In this document: one piece after another, positions 1 to 6,975 of the stretch | Layout of the letters: each line of letters starts with the position of its first letter | Numbering within the stretch: position 1 is the first letter of the stretch | Origin: a candidate division TA06 bacterium | GTDB lineage: Bacteria > Hydrothermota > DG-26 > E44-bin18 > JADFOU01 | Assembly (NCBI GenBank): GCA_022562655.1 | Contig: JADFOU010000005.1 | Coordinates: 1 to 20,912 of the forward strand | Length of the DNA stretch: 20,912 nucleotides | Direction: 5' to 3' | Notes under the pieces: model-generated | Databases searched by the model: none | What the model saw: the letters and a program-made list of their open reading frames with translations, nothing else | What the model was told of the DNA's origin: nothing | Position numbers and translations under genes: made by a program

Positions 1-664
1 TTCCAGAGACGGCGACTCCATGAGCGAAGCCAGGCAACGGCGTATCATGAATTCCGACTTGAAAAGGAGAAGCGGGGTTGGTGATGTTGAGAATTAGGAG
101 ACCCTGACCAAAATTTGCTACATAGGCATAGTTTCCAGAGACAGCAATTCCATAAACAACGCCCGATGTATCATAGAAACCGACTTCAAAGGGTGAGTTA
201 GGATTGGAGATGTCAACGATCCGAATCCCATCCAACTCGTCCGCCAAATAGGCATAGCTTCCTGAGATGGAAATTTCGTGAATTATTCCCGGCGAATTAT
301 AGGATCCGACTTCAAAGGGGGAGTAAGGATTTGAGATGTCAACGATTCGGAGAATTTTAAGATCTGCCACATAGGCATAGTTACCAAAGACGGTAACCCT
401 CCATGAGCCTGGTTCTCTATAGGCGCTGACTTCGGAAGGGGAAGAGGGATTGGAAATATCAATTATTCGGAGTCCGGAGTCTCCATCCGCTACATAGGCA
501 TAATTTCCCGAGACGGAAACATCCCACGCACGACTCGGAGTGTCATAGGATCCTACTAAACGCACATTCAAGGAATCCTGAGCCCATAATGCAGGAGCAA
601 GGAGACTGAATATAACAAATAGGGAAAAGACTGCTCTACATAGAAAGGATAAAGACCTTTTCAT
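1..664 (-). CDS. Secreted LVIVD-repeat protein, partial (3' end beyond window)
   Basis: Read on the minus strand from ATG at 664, the frame stays open to the window edge (221 codons). It begins MKRSLSFLCRAVF with a hydrophobic stretch ending ...LLAPALWAQ, a clear Sec signal peptide with a cleavage site near WAQ. After that a unit of about 41-42 residues repeats at least four times, each with the pattern VSGNYAYVAD...GLRIIDISNP.SPFEVGSY. This matches LVIVD-repeat proteins, which are predicted surface or periplasmic beta-propeller-like proteins of unknown substrate. An AGAGG Shine-Dalgarno lies just upstream, and a near-consensus promoter is at 682-710. The C-terminus is outside the window, so I cannot tell whether it carries a sorting domain like the gene at 4934-5849. 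The call to the repeat family is firm; its role is unknown. Confidence 0.85.
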   Translation of the reverse strand, partial: MKRSLSFLCRAVFSLFVIFSLLAPALWAQDSLNVRLVGSYDTPSRAWDVSVSGNYAYVADGDSGLRIIDISNPSSPSEVSAYREPGSWRVTVFGNYAYVADLKILRIVDISNPYSPFEVGSYNSPGIIHEISISGSYAYLADELDGIRIVDISNPNSPFEVGFYDTSGVVYGIAVSGNYAYVANFGQGLLILNITNPASPFQVGIHDTPLPGFAHGVAVSG

Positions 665-681
665 CTCAACCTCTTTTTCAG

Positions 682-710
682 ACTATAATCCTGAACGATT
701 CTCTTGTCAA
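682..710 (-). promoter_or_regulatory. Sigma-70-type promoter for the LVIVD gene
   Basis: On the minus strand TTGACA (710-705) is followed by exactly 17 bases and TATAGT (687-682). The -10 ends 17 bases before the ATG at 664, giving a very short leader that still holds the AGAGG ribosome-binding site. The -35 is perfect and the -10 has one mismatch to consensus. Confidence 0.75.
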
Positions 711-1011
711 GAAAGATTTCGAATTCCGTTTTACTCGTCTGTCTTAAAGACACTCTGGCAACTGAAAACTGACAACTGATCGCTGACTTTCTTACTGCCT
801 CAATTTCAATAGGACGGTGATGAGGAGGATGAGCAAGCAGACGACCTGAATGCAGCCCCTACAGTTTCATTTTAACTTAAATGGAAAGGGGAATCAAGAG
901 GAAAGAACCTGAGGACTTGCCCTCCAGAGGATGGGACGATGGGAGAATCGGGCTCGGGATGAATCAAAACCCTACAACTGAAGAATGTCGAGTTTGGAAA
1001 ATCTTTTGCTA

Positions 1012-1094
1012 CACAGGCAAGGATGCCTGTGACACCAAATTTAAAAAAAGGGTCAAAAATGGGAAAAGAAAACATAATCCGCCTGAGGCGGATT
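1012..1094. repeat. Two GC-rich palindromes upstream of the ABC promoter
   Basis: CACAGGC (1012-1018) pairs with GCCTGTG (1025-1031). AATCCGCCT (1076-1084) pairs with AGGCGGATT (1086-1094) around one central base. The second shares the core CCGCCTnAGGCGG with a palindrome at 14672-14688, so it is a dispersed element and not a gene-specific operator. Confidence 0.65.
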
Positions 1095-1115
1095 GTAACT
1101 ACCGTGCTCTTACCC

Positions 1116-1144
1116 TTGACGAAAGAACGTAAGTCTGTTATAAT
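1116..1144 (+). promoter_or_regulatory. Sigma-70-type promoter for the ABC exporter operon
   Basis: TTGACG (1116-1121), a 17-base spacer and a perfect TATAAT (1139-1144). A start point 6-8 bases downstream would leave only about 8-10 bases before the ATG at 1160, with no Shine-Dalgarno visible, so the message may be nearly leaderless. Confidence 0.8.
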
Positions 1145-1159
1145 AATTTCTTTAAGCCA

Positions 1160-2998
1160 ATGAAAGAGTTAAAATCATTGCTTCCTTACCTCCACCGCTA
1201 CCGCTGGCGGATTCTGATGGGATTTCTCTTTGTCCTTCTCACAACCGGAATGGAGGTCCTTGCCCCCTGGATCCTGAGGGCTGCCATTGACAGCCTGGAA
1301 AAGGGGGTTTTGATCAAAACTCTTGCGGGCTATGCGGGTCTTTTGGTGGGGGTGGCGTTGGTCGGTGGCATCTTTCGGTTCCTGATGCGACGATATTTAG
1401 TGGGAGCATCACGATGGATGGAATATGACCTGCGGAACGATCTCTTCCGCCACCTCCAGAAACTCTCCTTCTCTTTTTATAACCGAAGGTCGACCGGAGA
1501 TCTGATGGCAAGAGCCACCAATGACCTCAATGCCATCCGCTCCGTCTTAGGTCCAGGGATTATGAACAGTTTCAACACCCTCACCCTCCTGATCTTTGCC
1601 ATCACCATGATGCTCATCCTGGATCCCCGTCTGACATCCTATGCCCTCCTCCCCCTCTTTCTTCTCTCCGCACTCTTCTATCGAGCGATTAAAACAGTTT
1701 ATTACCGATCTGAAACCGTCCAGGCCCAATATTCCAAGATCTCTACAATGGCGCAGGAGAATCTGACCGGTATCCGTGTGATCAAGGCGTATACACAGGA
1801 GGATCAAGAGACGGAAGATTTTTTGGGTCTCAATCGGGAGTATCTCAAACGGAATATGGAACTTGCCCGGGTCTCGGGACTTTTCTTTCCTTTGATGAGT
1901 GTCCTCACCGGCATCGGTGCCATCATTGTCCTCTGGATAGGGGGAATGGGAGTGATTGAAGGAAGGATTACTCTGGGCGATTTTGTTGCCTTCAACGCCT
2001 ATCTCTTGATGTTGGCCTGGCCCATGATGGCTCTGGGCTGGGTCTTTGAACTCTTCCAGAGGGGCGCTGCCTCCATGGGGAGGGTGAACCAGATTCTGAA
2101 GGAAGAACCGGAAATCCAAGACAAACCACGCCCTGAATCCCCTAAATCAAGTTCAGGGTCAGGGACGAATCACGCCCTGAATCCCCTGAAACAAGTTCAG
2201 GGTCAGGGTCGAATCTCGAAATTAATTGAAGGAGAGATTGAATTCAAAGATGTAACCTTTGCCTACGAGAAAGATCGATATCCTGTCCTTCAAGGGGTCA
2301 ACTTAAAGATTGAAAGAGGCATGACCCTCGCCATTGTGGGAAGGACAGGATCGGGGAAGTCCACCCTCATCCGCCTGATCCCCCGCCTCTTTGATCCCCA
2401 AAAAGGAAGTGTTACCATGGATGGAATAGACCTTCGAGAGATCTCCCTCCAGACCCTTCGGAAGAGTATTGGCTATGTCCCCCAAGAAACTTTTCTCTTC
2501 TCGGATACTCTCAAAGAGAATATCGGTTTCGGTATCGAATCACGAATCACGAATCACGAATTACGGATTGAGGAGGCAACTCGAATCGCCCATTTCATAG
2601 AAGAGATTGAGAGTTTCCCTCAGGGATTTGAGACGGTAGTTGGGGAACGAGGTGTCACTCTTTCTGGAGGACAGGGGCAGAGAACCGCCTTAGCCCGAGC
2701 CCTCGCCAGAGACCCCAAGATTCTCATCTTGGATGATGCCTTTTCCAGTGTGGATGTAGAGACGGAAGAGGCAATCTTAAAGGATTTCAGGGAGTGGATG
2801 AAAGGAAGGACGATCCTCCTCATCTCCCACCGCATCTCAACGGTAAAGGATGCAGACCGAATCGTCGTCTTAGAGGAGGGAAGGATTGCTGAAGAAGGGT
2901 CCCACGAAGAACTCCTCTCCCAAAAAGGGCTCTATGCCGACCTCTACCGGAGGCAACTCCTCACCCAAGAAATTGAGGAAATTGAAAATGCAAAATGA
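1160..2998 (+). CDS. ABC exporter half-transporter, degenerate-site subunit
   Basis: A 612-residue type IV ABC exporter half: an N-terminal six-helix membrane domain (about residues 15-300) and an ATPase domain (about 355-600). Walker A is GRTGSGKS (394-401), signature LSGGQ (501-505), Walker B ILILDD (521-526) and H-loop His557. The catalytic Glu after Walker B is replaced by Asp526, while the next gene keeps Glu and has a variant signature. This is the arrangement of heterodimers such as TM287/288 and BmrCD, with one degenerate and one active ATP site. Substrate (drug, lipid or other) cannot be read from sequence. Two odd regions are repeat-derived: a Ser/Gly/Gln-rich linker at about 324-350 and a stretch near 460-470 inside the ATPase helical subdomain. 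It starts at the first ATG after a strong promoter, and 75 bases separate it from its partner. Confidence 0.92.
   Translation: MKELKSLLPYLHRYRWRILMGFLFVLLTTGMEVLAPWILRAAIDSLEKGVLIKTLAGYAGLLVGVALVGGIFRFLMRRYLVGASRWMEYDLRNDLFRHLQKLSFSFYNRRSTGDLMARATNDLNAIRSVLGPGIMNSFNTLTLLIFAITMMLILDPRLTSYALLPLFLLSALFYRAIKTVYYRSETVQAQYSKISTMAQENLTGIRVIKAYTQEDQETEDFLGLNREYLKRNMELARVSGLFFPLMSVLTGIGAIIVLWIGGMGVIEGRITLGDFVAFNAYLLMLAWPMMALGWVFELFQRGAASMGRVNQILKEEPEIQDKPRPESPKSSSGSGTNHALNPLKQVQGQGRISKLIEGEIEFKDVTFAYEKDRYPVLQGVNLKIERGMTLAIVGRTGSGKSTLIRLIPRLFDPQKGSVTMDGIDLREISLQTLRKSIGYVPQETFLFSDTLKENIGFGIESRITNHELRIEEATRIAHFIEEIESFPQGFETVVGERGVTLSGGQGQRTALARALARDPKILILDDAFSSVDVETEEAILKDFREWMKGRTILLISHRISTVKDADRIVVLEEGRIAEEGSHEELLSQKGLYADLYRRQLLTQEIEEIENAK
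2127..2214 (+). repeat. Tandem 44-bp palindromic repeat inside the ABC gene
   Basis: Two adjacent 44-base copies (2127-2170 and 2171-2214) differ at about four positions. Each is itself an inverted repeat with arms CCCTGAA and TTCAGGG. Because 44 is not a multiple of three, the two copies are read in different frames, giving first a PESPKSSSGSG-type peptide and then HALNPLKQVQGQG. They fall in the linker between membrane and ATPase domains. Confidence 0.85.
2537..2569 (+). repeat. Heptamer repeat (GAATCAC)n inside the ABC ATPase domain
   Basis: Three perfect GAATCAC units (2537-2557), then GAATTAC (2558-2564) and GGATT. Translated in frame it gives ESRITNHELRI, just after the Q-loop region and the ENIGFG segment. 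Compared with the usual family spacing the stretch is only about three residues longer, so it partly replaced native sequence. Confidence 0.8.
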
Positions 2999-3003
2999 AA
3001 AAC

Positions 3004-3068
3004 CAGTAGCAGTGGCAGGTAGCAGTTGCAGTCAACTGCCACTGCAAACTGCCAACTGCTACTTGAAT
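3004..3068. repeat. Palindromic intergenic repeat (GCAGTTGCAGT family), copy 1
   Basis: It fills the gap between the two ABC genes. It shares a 26-base identical core (3020-3045) and a 15-base identical tail (3054-3068, AACTGCTACTTGAAT) with copy 2 at 12771-12818. TAGCAGTTGCAGT on the left pairs imperfectly with ACTGCCAACTGCTA on the right, so the transcript can form a long hairpin. Confidence 0.85.
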
Positions 3069-3073
3069 TTACT

Positions 3074-4858
3074 ATGATCCATCACGAAGAAGAAGTTTTG
3101 GGGAAGGCTTATGATGCCCGCCTGATGCGGCGGATGATGACCTACATGAAACCCTATAAGGGTTCCATCATCCTCGCCGTCACTCTCCTCCTTGTCGTCT
3201 CTTTGCTCCAATTGGTGGGTCCCATTCTCACCATGGTCGCCATCGACCAGTATATTGCCCAAGGGAATGGGGAAGGACTTTTCAAAATCGCCCTTCTCTA
3301 TTTTGGTGTCCTCCTCTTTATTTTTGTCCTCCGTTACGGTCAGACCCTCCTGACCCAGTATACGGGTCAGAGGGTCATGGTCGAAATTCGAATGGCTCTC
3401 TTCCGCCACATTCAACGCCTCCACCTCGCCTTCTTCGATCGCACCCCTGTGGGCCGTCTGATGACTCGCCTTACCGGAGATGTGGAGAATCTGAAGGAGG
3501 TCCTCACCTCCGGCGTCGTCGCGATCTTTGGAGATGTCTTTACCCTCATCGGTATCGTCACGGTAATGGTCTTCTTCCATCCGAAATTGGCCCTCGTCAC
3601 CTTCTCCGTCATTCCCATCCTCTTCTTCGCCACCCTCCTCTTCAAAACCAAAGTTCGGGAGTCCTACCGCCTCATCCGAACTCGCCTCGCCCGGATGAAT
3701 GCTTACCTCCAGGAGAACATTACCGGAATGCGGATCGTCCAGATCTTCAACCGGGAGGAAAAGAACTTTGAAAAGTTTGATCACCTCAACCGCCTTCACC
3801 TGGACGCCTATCTTAAGACCATCTTCTACTACTCCCTCTTCTTTCCCGGTGTCTCCCTCATCCGATCCATTGCGATCGGTCTCATCCTCTGGTATGGTGG
3901 GGTTCGCATCCTCGGAGATGGTCTTACCTTAGGAATCCTCGTTGCCTTCATTCAGTTTGCTGAACGATTCTTCCAGCCCATCCAGGATCTCTCCGAAAAA
4001 TACAACATCCTCCAGACCGCAATGGCTTCCTCCGAACGGATCTTCCAACTCCTGGACACTGAGGTAAAAATTGAGGATCCTCTGAAGCCGCTCCCCTTTG
4101 AGAGGATTGAAGGTCATATCCAGTTTGAAGGTGTCTCCTTCGCATATCATGACCATGACTACGTCTTGAAGGAGATCTCTTTTGAGGTTCAGAAGGGGGA
4201 GAGAGTCGCCCTGGTGGGAGCGACCGGTGCGGGGAAGACCTCCATTATCAATCTCCTCTGCCGCTTCTATGAGCCCCAGGAAGGTCAAATCCTGATTGAT
4301 GGAAAGGATATCCGGCAGGTTCGACAGAAGGACCTTCGCAGACACATCGGTGTGGTCTTACAGGATGTCTTCCTCTTCTCCGGCACGATTGCCTCCAACA
4401 TTCGACTGGGAAATGGAAATCTCAATGCCGAGGATCTTCAGAGAGCGGCGAAAGTGGTAAATGCCCATCGCTTCATCAATCGACTTCCAAGGGGGTATGA
4501 GGAGAAGGTGAGTGAGAGGGGATCCAATCTCTCCCAGGGGGAGCGGCAACTCCTTGCCTTCGCCCGTGCATTAGCCCACAACCCAGAGATCCTTCTTGTC
4601 CTGGACGAGGCTACTGCAAGCGTGGATACCGAAACCGAGTATCTGATTCAGGATGCCCTTGCGAAACTGATGAAGGATCGCACCTCCATCATCATCGCCC
4701 ACCGCCTCTCCACCATCCAGAAGGTTGATCGGATTCTCGTCCTCCACAAGGGGAGGATTCGGGAGGAGGGAACGCATCAGGAACTCCTCCGACAAGGAGG
4801 CCTCTATGCCAAACTCTATGAATTGCAGTTTAAAAACTTGGTCCATGTTGGTGACTGA
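3074..4858 (+). CDS. ABC exporter half-transporter, catalytic-site subunit
   Basis: I start it at ATG 3074 (594 residues, MIHHEEEVLGKAYD). The frame is open back to 3026, but those 16 codons are the repeat at 3004-3068 and encode no conserved sequence. It has a six-helix membrane domain (about 25-320) and an ATPase domain with Walker A GATGAGKT (382-389), variant signature LSQGE (486-490), Walker B LLVLDE with catalytic Glu512 and His543. A canonical Glu with a non-canonical signature complements the preceding subunit, so the two should form one heterodimeric pump with a single competent ATP site. No convincing Shine-Dalgarno is visible, so translation may depend on coupling. It ends 32 bases before the terminator stem. 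Comparable in arrangement to LmrCD and BmrCD; the substrate is unknown. Confidence 0.92.
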   Translation: MIHHEEEVLGKAYDARLMRRMMTYMKPYKGSIILAVTLLLVVSLLQLVGPILTMVAIDQYIAQGNGEGLFKIALLYFGVLLFIFVLRYGQTLLTQYTGQRVMVEIRMALFRHIQRLHLAFFDRTPVGRLMTRLTGDVENLKEVLTSGVVAIFGDVFTLIGIVTVMVFFHPKLALVTFSVIPILFFATLLFKTKVRESYRLIRTRLARMNAYLQENITGMRIVQIFNREEKNFEKFDHLNRLHLDAYLKTIFYYSLFFPGVSLIRSIAIGLILWYGGVRILGDGLTLGILVAFIQFAERFFQPIQDLSEKYNILQTAMASSERIFQLLDTEVKIEDPLKPLPFERIEGHIQFEGVSFAYHDHDYVLKEISFEVQKGERVALVGATGAGKTSIINLLCRFYEPQEGQILIDGKDIRQVRQKDLRRHIGVVLQDVFLFSGTIASNIRLGNGNLNAEDLQRAAKVVNAHRFINRLPRGYEEKVSERGSNLSQGERQLLAFARALAHNPEILLVLDEATASVDTETEYLIQDALAKLMKDRTSIIIAHRLSTIQKVDRILVLHKGRIREEGTHQELLRQGGLYAKLYELQFKNLVHVGD

Positions 4859-4889
4859 ATTATGACTTCTCCCTTGTCACCCAAAAATT

Positions 4890-4912
4890 GAGGGGGGATC
4901 AAATCCCCCCTC
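4890..4912. terminator. Bidirectional intrinsic terminator between convergent genes
   Basis: A perfect 9-bp stem GAGGGGGGA (4890-4898) / TCCCCCCTC (4904-4912) with a five-base loop. On the minus strand it is followed by a run of five T, typical for a Rho-independent terminator, and it sits 22 bases after the stop of the minus-strand gene. On the plus strand the trailing sequence (ATTCTCTT) is less T-rich but probably also ends the ABC transcript. Confidence 0.85.
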
Positions 4913-4933
4913 ATTCTCTTGACCCTTCTCTTC

Positions 4934-5849
4934 TCAACGGATCAGAATCAACTTCCTCGTCTCCGAGGCTCCATTGGCCGTCAAGCGGTAGAAGTAGACA
5001 CCGGAACTCACTTCACTCCCCGCTTCGTCCTTCAGATCCCAGACCCCTTTATGAAGTCCAGCGTTCCGATTACCCTCGAATAGGGTCTTCACCCTTTTTC
5101 CTCGGAGGTTATAGACCTTGAGGCTCACCCATCCAGACTCTTTCAAACCAAACCGAATGGTTGCCTTCGTGGTGAAGGGGTTTGGAGTGGTCTGGTGGAG
5201 GATGAAGGGGCTTTCCTTACGCTTCCTCTCTCCCTTCTCCTCCGTCCCGGTCAAGGGTGTGATCTCAAAGTGGATATCGAAGAAGGAGAGGGCAAGGAAA
5301 TCATTGAGTCCTACGGGTTGAATGCCTCCGAGACTCGGCGGTAGCCCGAAATCCGATCCTGCTCGCACCCTGATGGGTCCCAGGGTAGGACTCATCCCGG
5401 TCAACTCCATGGAGAAGATCTCTGTGTCAATATGCCTCAGGCTGTCCGGGTCGCTCCTCAGAATCCGCATGTCTCCCCAAACGAATAGGGTCTCCGTTAC
5501 TGGCGGTGTGATCAGAGAAAGAATGATCTCTCCGGTGATCCCATTCAGGGTATCCACCCCTCCTGGAGGGAAAGTACCATTTCCGGCAGGGGGTTGAGGA
5601 CAGAGAGGAAGCATATGGATCGCCTGCTCGATTGTTCCCACGGTATCCCCCGTTGCACAGTCAAGAAGGGTGATGGTGAAGTCCCAATAGTGCTCACCTC
5701 TTTCTTGATATTTTGAGTCCGGGGAATGGTGTCGAGAATAGCCTGCATATCTCCCTGACCACAGAAATTCTGAGCCCAACTGGAGGGTGTCAAAAACAAG
5801 AGAGAGAAAATGGAGAGGCTCAACAGACTCAACCAACCTTTTTAATCAT
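4934..5849 (-). CDS. Secreted protein with FlgD-like/T9SS-type C-terminal domain, frameshifted
   Basis: The 3' part (about 260 codons ending at 4934) has a classic C-terminal sorting/FlgD-like module in its last ~90 residues: NPF, RFGLKESGWVSLKVYNLRGK, a GxHKGVWD stretch, SSGVYFYRL and a basic end. The 5' end lies in other frames. A strong AAGGAGGTG Shine-Dalgarno (5864-5856) precedes ATG 5849, which reads MIKKVG then a stop. A signal peptide (LSLLSLSIFSLLFLTPSSWAQ) is in a second frame from about 5832, and the body is in a third. Adding one A to the A5 run (5839-5843) and one A to the A4 run (5711-5714) restores a single product, MIKKGWLSLLSLS...WAQNFCGQGDMQ...RTQKYQERGEHYWDF. So this is either a recent pseudogene or two homopolymer undercalls in the assembly. 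The middle region matches nothing I recognise. It is expected to be exported and cell-surface anchored or released. Confidence 0.75.
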
Positions 5850-6282
5850 CTTTTCACCTCCTTTGGTTTAAGGACAATGGTCGATCTTGCAAATTTTGAG
5901 AGACTGTAAGGGGGACCCCTGTTCCCAAAATTCTCTCCAAATTTAATCATCTTCTCCAGTTTACTTGTAGCACAAGAGAGAATGAGAGTGAGTCCTCTCT
6001 TATCTCCTGAATTCATCCTACCCCCAACTTTTTACATCGAAAATCAAAATAAGGTTCTCCCATTTAATTTTTAATTTCTGCATTCAACAATCGTTAGAAT
6101 AAATGGAATTCTCAATCTTTTGAAAAAATGTGTCAAAAGGAATCAATTTGCACTCTCCTTCTACACCTTAATTTGGAAAGAGAACGTGAGAGATCTCCTT
6201 TACCCTCCACAATCTAAAAAGAGTCACTTCTTCGATTACTGAATTCTAAGTGTCTATTTTTCAATCAATTAGGAGGAAACCT

Positions 6283-6338
6283 TTTTTAGAATAAAAATAA
6301 AAAAAGTTCTTGACAAGAGAGGGAAAGAGATTTACTAT
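6283..6338 (+). promoter_or_regulatory. Promoter with A-rich upstream element for the 7Fe ferredoxin
   Basis: TTGACA (6310-6315), 17-base spacer, TACTAT (6333-6338). Directly upstream, 6283-6309 is an A-rich tract starting TTTTTAGAATAA. The 35 bases 6283-6317 match 6821-6855 at 31 positions with identical spacing to the -35, so both promoters appear to carry the same UP element or operator. Confidence 0.75.
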
Positions 6339-6385
6339 TTAAGTGAAAACCCCCTATAATATGGAACAAACTCTTATTAACATGA

Positions 6386-6397
6386 CTCCTTAAGGAG
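6386..6397 (+). promoter_or_regulatory. Palindrome enclosing the ferredoxin ribosome-binding site
   Basis: CTCCTTAAGGAG is a perfect 12-base palindrome whose right half is the Shine-Dalgarno of the ferredoxin gene. It could pair between transcripts or be bound by a dimeric protein. A related arrangement, TCCTTT C AAAGGA, covers the sufB ribosome-binding site at 8885-8897. Confidence 0.45.
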
Positions 6398-6403
6398 ACT
6401 GCC

Positions 6404-6724
6404 ATGGCATACATAGTGACGGATAACTGCAAGGATTGCATGTTCACCCAGTGTGTGTCGGTCTGCCCGGTGGACTGTTTCTACGGGGACTCGGAGAAGG
6501 ATAAGATGATTTATATCCACCCTGAAGAGTGCATCGACTGCGGTGCCTGCGTCCCGGAGTGTCCGGTGGAAGCCATCTTTCCGGAGGAGGAAGTCCCTGA
6601 AAATATGCAGCAGTATATCCAGATCAACTCCGATCGCTCTCAGGCTTCCGATATTACCCAAATCACCTCAGAGACGGATTCCCTTCCTACTGCCGAGGAG
6701 AAGAAGAAAGCCCTGGGTTTCTAA
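6404..6724 (+). CDS. fdxA: 7Fe ferredoxin ([3Fe-4S][4Fe-4S]), FdxA-type
   Basis: A 106-residue soluble electron carrier that closely follows the Azotobacter FdI plan: VTDNC at the start, Cys9, Cys12, Cys17, Cys21-Pro, Cys25, then ECIDCGACVPECP (Cys43, 46, 49, 53), and the EEVPE...QYIQIN helix that follows. By family knowledge Cys9, Cys17 and Cys53 ligate the [3Fe-4S] cluster and Cys21, 43, 46, 49 the [4Fe-4S] cluster. The start is fixed by AAGGAG (6392-6397) seven bases before the ATG. That ribosome-binding site lies within a perfect palindrome CTCCTTAAGGAG (6386-6397). It has its own promoter, so it is a separate unit at the head of the Fe-S locus; its partner is unknown. Confidence 0.92.
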   Translation: MAYIVTDNCKDCMFTQCVSVCPVDCFYGDSEKDKMIYIHPEECIDCGACVPECPVEAIFPEEEVPENMQQYIQINSDRSQASDITQITSETDSLPTAEEKKKALGF

Positions 6725-6820
6725 GTTCTTCCAAATGCATCGGGGGAACAGGGTTTTCCATAAGTGACAAGATACTGTGAGTAATAACTCTATAAACCCG
6801 ACGGGGATGGAGGAGTACGC

Positions 6821-6876
6821 TTTTTAGAATAAGAATAAAACAAATTATTGACAAGTCAGAGGAAAAGTGGTATATT
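6821..6876 (+). promoter_or_regulatory. Promoter with A-rich upstream element for iscA-like/mrp
   Basis: TTGACA (6848-6853), 17-base spacer, TATATT (6871-6876), preceded by TTTTTAGAATAAGAATAAAA. It is the twin of the module at 6283-6338. Transcription would start near 6883, leaving a leader of about 93 bases. Confidence 0.8.
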
Positions 6877-6882
6877 CGGATA

Positions 6883-6975
6883 GGGCTTTTTTGGGGGGGC
6901 TCCAGATGCCCGTGAGGGGGGCGAGCCCATTCAGATGGTGAGAGAAATTTCATGGCTTGAGAAAATGGAGGAGAG
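6883..6975 (+). promoter_or_regulatory. Structured G-rich 5' leader of the iscA-like gene
   Basis: Between the predicted start point and ATG 6976 lies a G-rich leader. It has a T6-G7 run (6887-6899), a possible stem GGGCTC (6897-6902) / GAGCCC (6923-6928), and a repeated CAGATG on either side. It fits no riboswitch class I know. GGAGG about 6-9 bases before the ATG is the ribosome-binding site. Confidence 0.35.

Larger units (their letters stand above)
665..1159. other. Gene-poor divergent intergenic region
   Basis: This stretch separates the divergent LVIVD and ABC genes. It holds the minus-strand promoter (682-710), a word repeat built on AACTGA/GACAACTGA (759-787), two GC-rich palindromes (1012-1031, 1076-1094) and the plus-strand promoter (1116-1144). 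A 83-codon open frame at 881-1132 has no ribosome-binding site or recognisable motif and covers both palindromes, so I do not call it a gene. Confidence 0.6.
5850..6403. other. AT-rich gene-free region
   Basis: I see no credible coding frame here. It contains the Shine-Dalgarno of the minus-strand gene (5856-5864), a TTAGAAT...AATTCTC imperfect palindrome near 6094-6112, and at its right end the promoter module and leader of the ferredoxin gene. The rest is A/T-rich and without recognisable structure. Confidence 0.55.

Noticed and set aside
1..520. Regular ~125-base repeat spacing suggesting a CRISPR array
   Set aside because: The repetition is coding: it follows the 41-42 residue LVIVD repeat units and the units are diverged, with no identical short repeats.
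881..1132. 83-codon open frame in the divergent spacer
   Set aside because: No ribosome-binding site, no motif, covers two dispersed palindromes, and an antisense frame overlaps it equally well.
3026..3073. Longer N-terminus for the second ABC subunit
   Set aside because: These codons are the intergenic GCAGTTGCAGT repeat, which also occurs between sufD and sufU; ATG 3074 fits the family start.
3059..3799. 246-codon antisense open frame rich in Glu, Asp and Gly
   Set aside because: It is the mirror of a well-supported ABC gene and shows low-complexity composition typical of antisense frames.
5881..6280. Small RNA or tRNA in the AT-rich region
   Set aside because: No cloverleaf, no terminator hairpin with T-run and no promoter pair was found there.
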